A stretch of 64,000 bases of DNA, from positions 122,591 to 186,590 of the forward strand of contig JAFLSV010000001.1 in assembly GCA_022510785.1 (NCBI GenBank). The letters run 5' to 3'. Shown one piece after another: positions 22,951 through 32,125 of the stretch (the stretch's first letter is position 1; each line of letters begins with the position of its first letter). Source of the DNA: Desulfovibrionaceae bacterium (GTDB lineage Bacteria; Desulfobacterota; Desulfovibrionia; Desulfovibrionales; Desulfovibrionaceae). Under the pieces are notes generated by a model. The model saw only the letters and a list, made by a program, of their open reading frames with translations, ran no database searches and was not told the origin of the DNA. Position numbers and translations under genes: made by a program.

Positions 22951-24313
22951 GGCCTAGCAGGGTCATGCCCTTCATGCGATTGAGCAGCAGGGCGTCATCC
23001 GGCACACAAGGCAGCTCGCGCCCCGGTCTGGTGGAGGTGATGACGGCGCGGCCCAGCACATGGCGCCCTTCCCTGCCGTTTGCGTCACGTGTGCGCACCC
23101 CCCAAAGATTGTGAAAGAAGGCGGCCTGCCCCTGGCACTCGCCCAGATACAACCCGATATGCCCGGGCATCCACAGCAGGGTCAGAAAGGGGCGTCCTTC
23201 CGCAAGAATATGGCGTTCGCGGACATCGGGCGCGTCGGCCGTCAAATCCACAAAGCGGCCGCTTTTGGCCTGAGAGGCGGAATTGCGGGGGAGCCACAGT
23301 CCGAAGGGAGTGAACAGATCGCGCAACGTGGCCGAGCAGTCGCGGTCACCGTTCAGACCGCCCCATCCGTAAGCCTGTCCCATGAGTGTCGCCCCCACGG
23401 CAGCCATACGGCGGGGAGTCAGCGGAAGCGGCATGGCGGCGGCCTGCTCCCTGTTCACCCGCGCTGTGGCGATGAGCGCCCGCCCTTCCGGGTCACGGAC
23501 AGGAACCAGCACATGCAGGCCTGATCCATCATCCCGGCTCAGGGGCAGAACCGTGCCCAGATTGGCCCTGGCCAGCCACGTGCCGCTTTGATCCCACAGG
23601 GACACGCCGTCGCGGATAAAGGCAGCCAGGGGCAAGACGCGCCAGATACGCTGGAATGCCTGATCCACAAGCGCCACATCGTCAGCCGCCACCCAGCCGC
23701 ACGCCAGCGAGTTTTCCGCGTAATACCACGCGCCGTCCCGGCTGCGGTGCAGAAGCATGAGAGGAAAGCCGGGGGGAAGCCCCGTCTGCTGAAACAAGTC
23801 GAAAGGATAGCCCTGGCCTGGCGCGTCCGGACGCTCGAAACGGGGCAGCGCGGTGGGGGCAAGGCGCAGTGACGTGGCCCGCACGGTAATGGCCGCCATA
23901 CGCACAGAGGGAAAACGCGGCCAGTCGGCATTGGTTGCCATAGTCCGCCAACGGCTCTCATCCCAGGGTTGAAAATTTTCGGCGTAACCGCGCCTGGAGC
24001 CGCTCCGGGCCAGCTCGGCCCGGAAAAAATCCGCATTGCCCCGCCCGGGACGGGTAATATCCCATGCGGCATACAGCAGCGTGTGAAATCGGGCGGCGTC
24101 TTCAGCGGCGTGGGCTTCACTGCGCAGCAGGACATCATTCCCCGCCCGTTCGGCAAACCAGTCCAGATTTTGAGGAAAAAGCTCCATATCGCGGACAAGC
24201 GCCGGGCGATATTCGCCAGATACCGTCGGTGCGGGAAGCTTGGGCCCGCACCCGCCAGTCAGGAGCGCGGCCGTCAAGACCAGCCAGGCGCCATGCCGCC
24301 AGATTGCCTTCAT
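22943..24313 (-). CDS. NlpC/P60-type SH3-domain lipoprotein (putative cell-wall endopeptidase)
   Basis: A 456-residue lipoprotein. The signal peptide ends at the lipobox 'LLTGGC', so it is anchored in a membrane facing the periplasm. The middle has SH3-like segments ('AWYYAENSLACGWVAADDVALV', 'GTWLARANLGTVLPL'). The C-terminal third has the NlpC/P60 core: 'AYGWGGLNGDRDCSATLRDLF' with the catalytic Cys and 'MPGHIGLYLGE' with the catalytic His. It resembles YgiM/Spr-like Gram-negative cell-wall peptidases that cut peptide stems. The internal ATG with GGAGG, overlapping the recD2 stop by ATGA, is the start; it also overlaps mtaB. Confidence 0.87.
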   Translation of the reverse strand: MKAIWRHGAWLVLTAALLTGGCGPKLPAPTVSGEYRPALVRDMELFPQNLDWFAERAGNDVLLRSEAHAAEDAARFHTLLYAAWDITRPGRGNADFFRAELARSGSRRGYAENFQPWDESRWRTMATNADWPRFPSVRMAAITVRATSLRLAPTALPRFERPDAPGQGYPFDLFQQTGLPPGFPLMLLHRSRDGAWYYAENSLACGWVAADDVALVDQAFQRIWRVLPLAAFIRDGVSLWDQSGTWLARANLGTVLPLSRDDGSGLHVLVPVRDPEGRALIATARVNREQAAAMPLPLTPRRMAAVGATLMGQAYGWGGLNGDRDCSATLRDLFTPFGLWLPRNSASQAKSGRFVDLTADAPDVRERHILAEGRPFLTLLWMPGHIGLYLGECQGQAAFFHNLWGVRTRDANGREGRHVLGRAVITSTRPGRELPCVPDDALLLNRMKGMTLLGHD

Positions 24314-26556
24314 AATGCCTCCGGAGCGCCAAATTCGGGCAGCATATCCGGCCGCCGGGCTGCCTGCCCGCCCGTCAGCCGGCGGGCCAGCCATGTATAG
24401 CGGTGACGGATACGGTTGTTTTTCACGGCCATGGCCAGGGCCTTATATTCACCCACAAGCACCACCAGCTTGCGTCCCCTGGTAACGGCCGTATAGACCA
24501 GATTGCGCTGCAGCAGCACATAATGCTGCATGAGCAGAGGAATGACCACCGCCGGGTATTCCCCACCCTGGGATTTGTGGATGGAAATGGCATAGGCGGG
24601 CACAATTTCGTCCATTTCGTCCCACTGGTAGGGAACATTGCGTTCATCGTACCGCACGGTCAGTTCGCGTTCTTCTCTGTCAAGCACAATGATGGTGCCG
24701 ATGTCGCCGTTGAACACGTCCTTGTCGTAATTGTTCCGAATCTGCATCACCTTGTCGCCCGGCCGGAACTGGCGATCACCCCGCTGGATGAAGCTCTCCT
24801 GAGGGTTGAGGGCGTCCTGAAGCCGCCGATTGAGATTGTTGACCCCAACCGCGCCCTTGAGCATGGGCGAAAGAACCTGAATGTCCTCCGGCCGAAACCC
24901 AAAGCGCTGGGGAATGCGCTCGCGTACCAGATCCACAACCAGATCGGCGGCCAGTTCGGGATCATCCTGGCGAAAGAAGTAAAAATCGGTCGTGCCGCTC
25001 TGACGCAAGGTGGGCATGTCCCCCCTGTTAATCTGGTGGGCATTGCAGATGATATCGCTTTCCGCCGCCTGCCGGAACACCTCAAAAAGTTCCACCACGG
25101 GCACCACGCCGGACGCGATAACGTCGCGCAGCACATTGCCCGGGCCCACCGAGGGAAGCTGGTTGACGTCGCCCACCAGAATGAAGGTCGCCCCCAGGGG
25201 CGCCGCTTTGACCAAATGGTACATGAGCATGGTATCCATCATGGACGCCTCGTCCACCACCAGCAGACCGCAGGCCAGAGGATTGTTCTCATTGCGGCCA
25301 AAGCCGTCTTCTTTGGGACTGTATTCCAGCAGTCTGTGAATGGTTTTGGCGTCTCTCCCGCTGGTTTCGGCCATGCGTTTGGCAGCGCGGCCGGTGGGGG
25401 CGGCCAGCAGAATTTTGGCCCCGGCCTCGGCAAAGACCTGAATGATGGCGTTCAGGATGGTGGTTTTGCCCGTGCCGGGGCCTCCGGTCAGAACCATAAG
25501 CTTGGCCGTGGCGGCCGTATACACCGCTTCGCGCTGCTCATCGGCCAATTGCATGGGCAGGCGTTCCAGCACTTCGCGCACCGTTTTCCTGGCATCGGCA
25601 AAGTGTACCGACTTTGGCGAACGCAGCAGGCGCTGAAGATAAAAGGCGATTTTGGATTCATACAGATAATGGCGCGACAGATACACCCCCGCATGATCGC
25701 CCAGATCTTCAATAATGATGCGCTCTTCCAGCTCCAGCTGAGTCAGGGCCTCGTCAATGCCTTCGGGCGCGATCTCCAGCTGCCGGGAAGCCTCTTCCAC
25801 CAGCTTGGCGCGGGGGTAGTAAATGTGCCCGTCGTCCGTGATTTTGAGCAGGGTATACAGAACTCCGGCCTGAGCCCTGAGCGGACTGTCCGGCGCAAAA
25901 CCGAGTTTGGCGGCCAGAGCGTCGGCTGTGGCAAAACCAATGCCGTGAATATCCATGGCCAGGCGGTAAGGATTTTCCTGAACAATGGCCAGAGCCTGCT
26001 GACCATAAAAACGGTAGATACGCACCGCGTATGACGGGCCAATGCCATGAGGCTGCAGGAACATCATAAGTTCCCGCACGCCCTGATGTTCGGCCCATGA
26101 GGCCTTGACCTCGGCCAGGCGCTTACGCCCGAAGCGCGGCAGTTCCAGCAGACGATCGGGATCTTCGTCGAGGACGCGCAGGGTTTCCGTGCCAAAACGG
26201 GCCACAATGCGATCCGCCCAGCGCGGCCCAACACCCTTGATGCAGCCCGAAGCCAGAAAAAGGCGTATGCCTTCGGTGGTGGCGGGCCGATGCTCTTCCC
26301 AGGAAATCATCTGCATCTGCCGGCCAAATTTTGGGTGGCTGATCCAGTGCCCCCGCACACGCAGATTGACGCCTGGCTGGGGTGAGGACATGGCGCCCAC
26401 CACGGTGGACAAATCCTCCTTGCCCTCGACCCGCATCCGGAAGACGGTATAGCCGTTTTCCGGATTGTGGAAGACGACGCGCTCCAGCGTGCCTTCCAGC
26501 TCGTCCGGTTTTTCGCCGCGCGGCGCAAGCCCCGGCAGTGCGACCTGGTGTTCCAT
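24310..26556 (-). CDS. recD2: RecD2-type ATP-dependent DNA helicase
   Basis: A 748-residue SF1B helicase that unwinds DNA 5' to 3' without RecBC, used in repair and fork maintenance. N-terminal OB-like region 'LERVVFHNPENGYTVFRM'; helix-hairpin-helix region around 'ASGCIKGVGPRWADRIVARFG'; then helicase motifs: Walker A 'LTGGPGTGKTTILNAI', motif II 'LLVVDEASMMDT', 'ILVGDVNQLPSVGPGNVL', 'VFRQAAESDI', and the UvrD-like C-terminal 'AYAISIHKSQGGEYPAVVIP' and 'VYTAVTRGRKLVVLVG'. The ORF can also begin at a TTG two codons earlier; I chose the ATG, which has AAGGA upstream. It starts 2 bases after the aroC stop. Confidence 0.95.
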   Translation of the reverse strand: MEHQVALPGLAPRGEKPDELEGTLERVVFHNPENGYTVFRMRVEGKEDLSTVVGAMSSPQPGVNLRVRGHWISHPKFGRQMQMISWEEHRPATTEGIRLFLASGCIKGVGPRWADRIVARFGTETLRVLDEDPDRLLELPRFGRKRLAEVKASWAEHQGVRELMMFLQPHGIGPSYAVRIYRFYGQQALAIVQENPYRLAMDIHGIGFATADALAAKLGFAPDSPLRAQAGVLYTLLKITDDGHIYYPRAKLVEEASRQLEIAPEGIDEALTQLELEERIIIEDLGDHAGVYLSRHYLYESKIAFYLQRLLRSPKSVHFADARKTVREVLERLPMQLADEQREAVYTAATAKLMVLTGGPGTGKTTILNAIIQVFAEAGAKILLAAPTGRAAKRMAETSGRDAKTIHRLLEYSPKEDGFGRNENNPLACGLLVVDEASMMDTMLMYHLVKAAPLGATFILVGDVNQLPSVGPGNVLRDVIASGVVPVVELFEVFRQAAESDIICNAHQINRGDMPTLRQSGTTDFYFFRQDDPELAADLVVDLVRERIPQRFGFRPEDIQVLSPMLKGAVGVNNLNRRLQDALNPQESFIQRGDRQFRPGDKVMQIRNNYDKDVFNGDIGTIIVLDREERELTVRYDERNVPYQWDEMDEIVPAYAISIHKSQGGEYPAVVIPLLMQHYVLLQRNLVYTAVTRGRKLVVLVGEYKALAMAVKNNRIRHRYTWLARRLTGGQAARRPDMLPEFGAPEAL

Positions 26557-26558
26557 GC

Positions 26559-27701
26559 TCAATGTCCTTCACAGGAGGGGCGGCGGCCTTCCCATGCGTG
26601 CAGGTTCACCGCGTCCATGCGGCATTGCCACAGCAGCATATCCGCCAGCACAAGAGCGGTCATGGCTTTCAGCACGGGAACCACACGCGGAATGGCGCAG
26701 ATATCATGGCGACCGCCAATACTCATGTCCAGGCTTTCTCCCCGCCGGGTCACCATGCGCTGCGGCAGCGCCACGGAAGGAATGGGCTTCACGGCGGCGC
26801 GCAGCACAATGGGAGCGCCGGTGGAAATACCTCCCAAAATGCCTCCCGCGTGATTGGATTCCCACTGCGGCTTAAAACCGTTGTCCGCGGAAGCGGGCCG
26901 CATCCGATCGTTATTCTGGGAACCGAGCAGGCGCGCGGCGCCAAAGCCTTCGCCCACTTCCACGCCCTTGACCGCGCCCACGCTCATAAGCGCCTGGGCC
27001 AGAACCGCATCCAGCTTGTGGAATACAGGTTCACCCAGGCCGGCGGGCACGCCAAGAGCCTCCACAGTCACCACACCGCCCAGAGTATCGCCGCGGGCAC
27101 GGGTGACGGCCGCCAGTTCGTCCCAGGAGGGAATCACGGAAGCAGACGCCGCGCTGTAGGGACGTGTTTCCGCATCGTCCAGCTCGCTTTCCGTCCACTC
27201 GGCGGCAAGACCGCCAACTTCCGTGGCAAAGGCCCGTATCCGGATACCATGAAGCGCCAGCAAAGCCTGGGCTATGGCTCCGCCCGCCACTCTGGCGGCG
27301 GTTTCACGCCCCGAGGAACGGCCGCCGCCCCGATAATCGCGCACACCGTATTTCGCGTCGTAGGTCATGTCCGCATGCCCCGGCCGCCACAAATCGGCCA
27401 GGGGCCCGTAGTCTGCCGATCGCTTGTCTTCGTTGGCGATGGAAAAGGCAATGGGCGTACCCGTGGTGATCCCCCCGAACACGCCGGACAAAAGATGAAC
27501 CGTATCGGATTCTCTGCGGGCGCTGCCCATGTTCCCTGTTTCAGGGCGCGCGCCCGGCCTCCGTCTGTCCAGCTCGCGTTGGATCAGTGCCTCATCCAGA
27601 GGCAGCCCCGCCGGGCAGCCGTCCACCACTCCGCCAATGCCTGGCCCATGTGATTCACCGTAGGTGGTCAGGGTAAACACCCGACCGAAAGTACTGCTCA
27701 T
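26559..27701 (-). CDS. aroC: Chorismate synthase
   Basis: AroC makes chorismate from EPSP with reduced FMN, the last shared step of aromatic synthesis. 380 residues. N-terminal signature 'TYGESHGPGIGGVVDGCPAG', 'GRSSGRETAARVAGGAIAQALL' (the second PROSITE block) and 'GGILGGISTGAPIVLRAAVKP' (third) are intact. 'RHDICAIPRVVPV' near the end binds FMN. It overlaps aroK by ATGA and abuts recD2, so the order aroK-aroC-recD2-lipoprotein-mtaB is one tightly coupled unit. Confidence 0.97.
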   Translation of the reverse strand: MSSTFGRVFTLTTYGESHGPGIGGVVDGCPAGLPLDEALIQRELDRRRPGARPETGNMGSARRESDTVHLLSGVFGGITTGTPIAFSIANEDKRSADYGPLADLWRPGHADMTYDAKYGVRDYRGGGRSSGRETAARVAGGAIAQALLALHGIRIRAFATEVGGLAAEWTESELDDAETRPYSAASASVIPSWDELAAVTRARGDTLGGVVTVEALGVPAGLGEPVFHKLDAVLAQALMSVGAVKGVEVGEGFGAARLLGSQNNDRMRPASADNGFKPQWESNHAGGILGGISTGAPIVLRAAVKPIPSVALPQRMVTRRGESLDMSIGGRHDICAIPRVVPVLKAMTALVLADMLLWQCRMDAVNLHAWEGRRPSCEGH

Positions 27702-28294
27702 AACTGCCGTTCTCCACCGCGAACAGGAAAGTCCGCCAGACAGGACACCATATCCGCAAGATCCTCCACACGCTGATCCGCCGGAACCGTGTAATGCGCT
27801 GTTTTCCGATACAGAGCGTCACGCTCGCGCAGCACATTTTCCACATCGTCGGCCGGGTGCGCGTGGGACACGCCCGCGCCATGCGGATCGGACAGGGGCG
27901 GCCGCTGTCCCGGAGCGGGCTCACGGCGCAAGCGTTCACACAGGAGGGATGGCGATGCCTCCAGGTACACGCACAGTCCTGACTGCCGCAGGAAAAGCCG
28001 GTTGGACGGGCTCAGCACGACGCCACCGCCGGTGGCCACTACCGTATACGGCGCGGCGGCGGCGCGCAATGCCAGCGCCTCACGGGCACGAAACCCGTTC
28101 CATCCCTCAATGCGCACAATATCAGCCACCTCAAGCCCGCCAGCGCCTTCGCGCACACGATCATCGGTATCCATCCAGGCATATCCCAGCCGTTCCGCCA
28201 GAGCCCGGGCCAGAGTGCTTTTTCCGGAAGCGCGCATCCCAAGCAGAAACAGGGTGGAGGGACAAAACATGCGGTTGGTATGGGGCGGAGCCAT
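27698..28294 (-). CDS. aroK: Shikimate kinase
   Basis: Shikimate kinase phosphorylates shikimate with ATP. 198 residues: P-loop 'LLGMRASGKSTLARALAERLG', shikimate-binding 'WMDTDDRVRE' (DxD) and 'GFRAREALAL', 'VVATGGGVVLSPSNRLFL' (GGG block), lid 'RPPLSD', and an adenine-side 'RDALYRKTAHYTV'. The ORF extends 17 codons upstream; the Met at MAPPHTNRM has AAGGAT at good spacing. A further Met 8 codons on would give a more typical length but lacks a ribosome binding site. Next to aroC, as expected for aromatic synthesis. Confidence 0.93.
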   Translation of the reverse strand: MAPPHTNRMFCPSTLFLLGMRASGKSTLARALAERLGYAWMDTDDRVREGAGGLEVADIVRIEGWNGFRAREALALRAAAAPYTVVATGGGVVLSPSNRLFLRQSGLCVYLEASPSLLCERLRREPAPGQRPPLSDPHGAGVSHAHPADDVENVLRERDALYRKTAHYTVPADQRVEDLADMVSCLADFPVRGGERQL

Positions 28295-28416
28295 GGGAAC
28301 AATCCTTAAGAGACACCGGGGGAGGCGCCGCGCGATCCGGCACAAACGCCGTCAGGCAAGCCGGAGTGTCAGGCCGCGTGTGCCGCCCGGGCGATCGCCC
28401 CGGGACAGGCGAACGC

Positions 28417-28446
28417 TTTACAAGCTCCCGTTAGTCCTACTATAGA
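28417..28446 (+). promoter_or_regulatory. Candidate promoter of alaC-hom
   Basis: -35 TTTACA (5 of 6), 18-base spacer, -10 TATAGA (4 of 6), ~105 bases upstream of the aminotransferase start in the divergent gap with aroK. Confidence 0.5.
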
Positions 28447-28550
28447 GAAGGCGGATCAGCAAGCCGGGCGGCCACCCATGACCACGGCAGTTCTTTGTTT
28501 TCCCTATCCGGCACGCCTTCCGGCCACGCCGCGCCTCATCTAAGGACATC

Positions 28551-29723
28551 ATGAACGAATTTCCCCGTATGCTTCGCTTGCCGCCCTACGCGTTCAGCGT
28601 GGTTGGCGACATCAAGAAGGAATTGCGCCGTCAGAACATCGACATCGTTGACCTTTCCATGGGTAATCCGGATCCGCCCACGCCCCGGCATATTGTGGAC
28701 AAAATGGTGGAAGCGGCCCGCAAGCCGGTCAATCACCGCTATTCGGTATCGCGCGGTATTCCCAGTCTGCGCAGGGCCATCTGCGACTGGTACAGGCGGC
28801 GTTTCGGCGTGGAACTGAACCCTGACAGCCAGGCCATCGCCACCATGGGCGCCAAGGAAGGTTTTTCCCATCTGTGCCTGGCCATGCTGGAACCGGGCGA
28901 TGTGGTGTTTGCCCCTGATCCGACCTATCCCATCCATGTGTACGCTCCTGTCATTTGCGGAGCCGATGTGCGCCGTGTGCCCATCGGTGAAGGCAGGGAT
29001 TTTTTCGACGATCTGCTGACCGCCACCAAACAGACCTGGCCCAAACCCAAACTGCTTATTCTGAGCTTTCCGCACAACCCCACCACCCAGGTGACCACGC
29101 TGGACTTTTTCCAGAAAGTGGTGGACTTTGCCAAAGAGCACAAGATATGGGTCATTCATGATATGGCCTATGCCGATCTGGTTTTTGACGGCTACCAGGC
29201 TCCAAGCTTCCTTCAGGCCAGGGGAGCCCTTGATGTGGGCGTGGAATTCTATTCCATGACCAAGGGCTATTCCATGGCCGGCTGGCGGGTGGGGTTCTGC
29301 GCGGGCAATGAGGAAATGGTTCACGCTCTGACCCGGATCAAGAGCTACCTGGATTACGGCATTTTCCAGCCCATCCAGATTGCCGCCACGGTGGGGCTCA
29401 ACGGCCCGGAAGAACCGGTGCGCGAAATCTGCGACATTTACCGCAAGCGCCGCGACGTCCTGTGCGAGGGGCTTAAGCGCATCGGCTGGGACATTGAGCC
29501 GCCCAAGGCCACCATGTTCTGCTGGGGGCATATTCCTGAGCCTTACCGGGCCATGGGCTCCATGGAGTTTTCCAAGCTGCTGCTCACCGAGGGACATGTG
29601 GCCGTGCAACCGGGCATCGGCTTTGGAGCCTGCGGTGACGAATATGTGCGCTTTGCCTTGATCGAAAACCAGCACCGAACCCGGCAGGCGCTCAGAGGTA
29701 TCAAAAAGGTCATCTCAGGCTGA
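28551..29723 (+). CDS. alaC: PLP-dependent aminotransferase, AlaC-like (alanine-forming)
   Basis: A 390-residue class I/II aminotransferase. '[15 protein letters not shown]' and '[15 protein letters not shown]' match the start of E. coli AlaC (YfdZ), a glutamate-pyruvate transaminase. '[11 protein letters not shown]' holds the conserved Asn, '[13 protein letters not shown]' the Asp and Tyr, and '[16 protein letters not shown]' the PLP Lys and Arg. The final '[12 protein letters not shown]' carries the carboxylate-binding Arg. In Desulfovibrio the enzyme may also handle methionine or LL-diaminopimelate, so the amino acid is not certain. It is followed after 81 bases by hom, suggesting an amino-acid synthesis operon. 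Confidence 0.85.
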   Translation: MNEFPRMLRLPPYAFSVVGDIKKELRRQNIDIVDLSMGNPDPPTPRHIVDKMVEAARKPVNHRYSVSRGIPSLRRAICDWYRRRFGVELNPDSQAIATMGAKEGFSHLCLAMLEPGDVVFAPDPTYPIHVYAPVICGADVRRVPIGEGRDFFDDLLTATKQTWPKPKLLILSFPHNPTTQVTTLDFFQKVVDFAKEHKIWVIHDMAYADLVFDGYQAPSFLQARGALDVGVEFYSMTKGYSMAGWRVGFCAGNEEMVHALTRIKSYLDYGIFQPIQIAATVGLNGPEEPVREICDIYRKRRDVLCEGLKRIGWDIEPPKATMFCWGHIPEPYRAMGSMEFSKLLLTEGHVAVQPGIGFGACGDEYVRFALIENQHRTRQALRGIKKVISG

Positions 29724-29804
29724 TCCGGCCACGTTTGACAGACACTCCGGCAGTTCCCGGATTGCCGGACGCAAATTTTTCTTCAACCTCTACCGGAGAC
29801 GAGC

Positions 29805-31148
29805 ATGCTTCAACCCTTTGTCATCGGCCTGGCCGGCTTGGGCACGGTGGGCAGCGGCCTGGTGGACATGCTGCTCGCAAACAGGGACGACATATGGCGC
29901 CGGACTGGCCGGGAAATCGTGCTCAAAAGCGTGGCCGTGCGCGATACTTCCAAACCCCGCGCCCTGCCGCCGGGAGTCGCGCTCCTGGATAACCCTCTGG
30001 CGCTCGCCGATGACCCGGCCATTCAGGTGATTGTGGAGCTCATGGGGGGCAAAGATGCTGCCAGGGATCTGATCCGCGCCGCGCTGAAGCGGGGCAAGTC
30101 TGTGGTGACGGCCAACAAGGCCCTGCTGGCGGAAGATGGCGAGGAATTGTTCCGGCTTGCCCATGAACGGGGCGCGGCTTTGCGTTACGAGGCCAGCGTG
30201 GCCGGAGCCATCCCCATTGTCCAGACGCTGAAGGAAAGTCTGGCGGGCAATCACATCAGCTCCATCATGGGTATTCTGAACGGCACAAGCAACTATATCC
30301 TGTCCACGATGACCAGCTGCGGCCGGGATTTTCCCACCGCGCTTGCCCAGGCACAGGAACAGGGCCTGGCGGAAGCCGATCCCACGCTGGATATCGACGG
30401 CTTTGACGCCGCGCACAAGCTGACGTTGCTTATTCGCCTGGCCTGGGGCTGCCATTACCCCTACTCCGCTCTTTCGGTACAGGGCATACGGGGATTACGG
30501 CGCATGGATATTGATTTCGCCCGCGAATTTGGCTACCGCATCAAACTGATCGGACAGGCGCGCGAAGCGGACGGGCGTATCGAGGCCGGAGTGTATCCTG
30601 CCCTGGTGCACCATACCCTGCTGCTGGCACGGGTAGGCGGCGCGTACAACGCCATCCGGGTGGAAGGCAACGCCGTGGGGTCACTTTTCCTGCACGGACT
30701 GGGGGCGGGCAGCCGTCCCACGGCCAGCGCCGTCCTGGGCGATCTTCTGTCTCTGGCGCAGGAGGGCGCGCGCTTCAAGGCGTCGGCCAATACAGGTTTT
30801 GTGGATGCGGATCTGCCCCATGCGGCCGCACTGCCTGCCTCGGATGCCGTAAGCCCCTGGTATGTGCGGGCTATGGTGCGTGACAGCTCTGGTGTGCTGC
30901 GGGATATCGCCGGAGCCATGGCCGCTGAAAATGTCAGCATGGCTCAGGTTATTCAAAAGGCCGAGCGGCCTGACGGCGTGCCCCTGGTGTTCATGACCCA
31001 TGCCACCACGGGCAGGGCCATGCTGGCCGCTGTGAGGCGTCTGGAAACGTCAGGGCAGGTTCTGGAACCGGCGACCTGCTACCGTGTTCTGCCGCGGGCG
31101 GGAACAGTCGAGGATACGGCGCTGGAGCAGGATTGCGCCGGCGGCTGA
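29805..31148 (+). CDS. hom: Homoserine dehydrogenase with ACT domain
   Basis: Hom reduces aspartate semialdehyde to homoserine, feeding threonine and methionine. 447 residues: Rossmann start 'VIGLAGLGTVGSGLVDMLL', 'VVTANKALLAEDGEELF', 'YEASVAGAIPIVQTL' (PROSITE homoserine DH block follows as 'GILNGTSNYILSTM'), catalytic Lys/Glu in 'QEQGLAEADPTLDIDGFDAAHKL'. The last ~85 residues are an ACT domain ('VRAMVRDSSGVLRDIAGAMAAENVSMAQVI'), which normally gives threonine feedback. GGAG precedes the ATG. Distal gene after alaC. Confidence 0.97.
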   Translation: MLQPFVIGLAGLGTVGSGLVDMLLANRDDIWRRTGREIVLKSVAVRDTSKPRALPPGVALLDNPLALADDPAIQVIVELMGGKDAARDLIRAALKRGKSVVTANKALLAEDGEELFRLAHERGAALRYEASVAGAIPIVQTLKESLAGNHISSIMGILNGTSNYILSTMTSCGRDFPTALAQAQEQGLAEADPTLDIDGFDAAHKLTLLIRLAWGCHYPYSALSVQGIRGLRRMDIDFAREFGYRIKLIGQAREADGRIEAGVYPALVHHTLLLARVGGAYNAIRVEGNAVGSLFLHGLGAGSRPTASAVLGDLLSLAQEGARFKASANTGFVDADLPHAAALPASDAVSPWYVRAMVRDSSGVLRDIAGAMAAENVSMAQVIQKAERPDGVPLVFMTHATTGRAMLAAVRRLETSGQVLEPATCYRVLPRAGTVEDTALEQDCAGG

Positions 31149-31160
31149 TGATCAAACAAT

Positions 31161-31201
31161 GGCGGCCTGTTCCCTGTTTCAGTGATCCGCCGAATTTTTT
31201 G
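31161..31201. terminator. Possible terminator after hom
   Basis: A 5-bp GGCGG/CCGCC stem with a long loop followed by AATTTTTTG. It lies between converging hom and the 4Fe-4S gene. The short stem makes this tentative. Confidence 0.4.
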
Positions 31202-31218
31202 TGATGTCCTGATGGCCG

Positions 31219-31893
31219 CTACTCGCTCATGTGCCCATCGGGCGCCATGATCACCGCGCGCAGAGGAATAATCTTTCCGCTCCGTTCCAGCGCGGTCTTC
31301 ACCGCATGGAGCAATCCTCCACAGCAGGGTACGGTCATCCGGGTCAGGAGAACGCTTCGGATCTCATTGCCAGTAAGGATCTGCGCCAGTTTTTCCGAAT
31401 AATCCACAGCGTCCAGCTTGGGGCAGCCAATCAGCGTCACCCGGCCCCGCATGAACGCGCTGTGGAAATTGCCACAGGCGTATGCGGCGCAATCGGCGGC
31501 GATCAAGAGATCCGCGCCGTTAAAATACGGGGCGTTTACCGGAACCAGCTTGATCTGAATGGGGAAATTCCGAAGCTGACTGGGAACATCAGGGGCGGCG
31601 GAAGACGGCTTGAGCGTCTGGCAGGCCGAGCCCGGGCAGCCACAGGGCAAGGCCGCTTCCTTTTGAGCGGCGCGCACAGCAGCTTCGTCATAGGCCGGAG
31701 CTTCCCGCTCCTCAAAGCGGATGGCGCCTGTGGGGCAGGCCGGAAGGCAATTGCCCAGACCGTCGCAGTAGTCCTCCCGCAACAGCCTTGCCTTGCCATC
31801 CACAATGCCAATGGCCCCTTCATGACAGGCGTTGGCACACTGGCCGCATCCGTTGCATTTTTCTGTATCAATAGCGATGATCGTGCGGATCAT
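31219..31893 (-). CDS. 4Fe-4S ferredoxin-like protein with cysteine-rich C-terminal domain
   Basis: A 224-residue soluble protein. The first cluster motif is classical ('CNGCGQCANAC'). The second is atypical ('YCDGLGNCLPACP': C-x5-C-x3-CP), lacking one cysteine in the CxxCxxC run, a pattern I recall from a family found in anaerobes. After a Cys-rich linker ('CGCPGSACQT') the C-terminal half has four more cysteine sites ('CAAYACGNF', 'IGCPKLD', 'VPCCGGL') that could hold another cofactor. An electron-transfer or sensing role is likely; no partner oxidoreductase is adjacent. It is monocistronic. Confidence 0.85.
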   Translation of the reverse strand: MIRTIIAIDTEKCNGCGQCANACHEGAIGIVDGKARLLREDYCDGLGNCLPACPTGAIRFEEREAPAYDEAAVRAAQKEAALPCGCPGSACQTLKPSSAAPDVPSQLRNFPIQIKLVPVNAPYFNGADLLIAADCAAYACGNFHSAFMRGRVTLIGCPKLDAVDYSEKLAQILTGNEIRSVLLTRMTVPCCGGLLHAVKTALERSGKIIPLRAVIMAPDGHMSE

Positions 31894-32064
31894 GATGCGG
31901 ACTCTCCTTTCGATGGATGCGGCAGCTGCCAGCCTATTTCCTCAGGATAGATGTGATGTTCAGTTTCTGACCTTACCCGAAAACTGTCAACGTGTCCAGA
32001 CTCAAAACTCATCAAAGAGAAGTAAATTTATTTTGCTCAACAAGATCAGCAAAAATTTTTGGGC

Positions 32065-32101
32065 CATGACTAGCTGATAGCTGTTCCATCAGCTAGTCAT
32101 G
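32065..32101. repeat. Perfect 14-bp hairpin after cls; 5' arm resembles one at the window end
   Basis: Arms CATGACTAGCTGAT and its exact complement enclose a 9-base loop, 24 bases beyond the cls stop. On the minus strand it is followed, after GCCC, by AAAAATTTTT, so it may serve as the cls terminator. The stretch 32060-32077 (TGGGCCATGACTAGCTGA) matches 63929-63946 at 17 of 18 positions. Confidence 0.7.
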
Positions 32102-32125
32102 ATCTTATTTTTATTGATCTAATAA

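Noticed and set aside
21586-22983. 465-codon plus-strand ORF
   Set aside because: Antisense to mtaB, which has complete radical-SAM motifs.
24403-26034. 543-codon plus-strand ORF
   Set aside because: Antisense shadow of recD2; no recognisable motifs.
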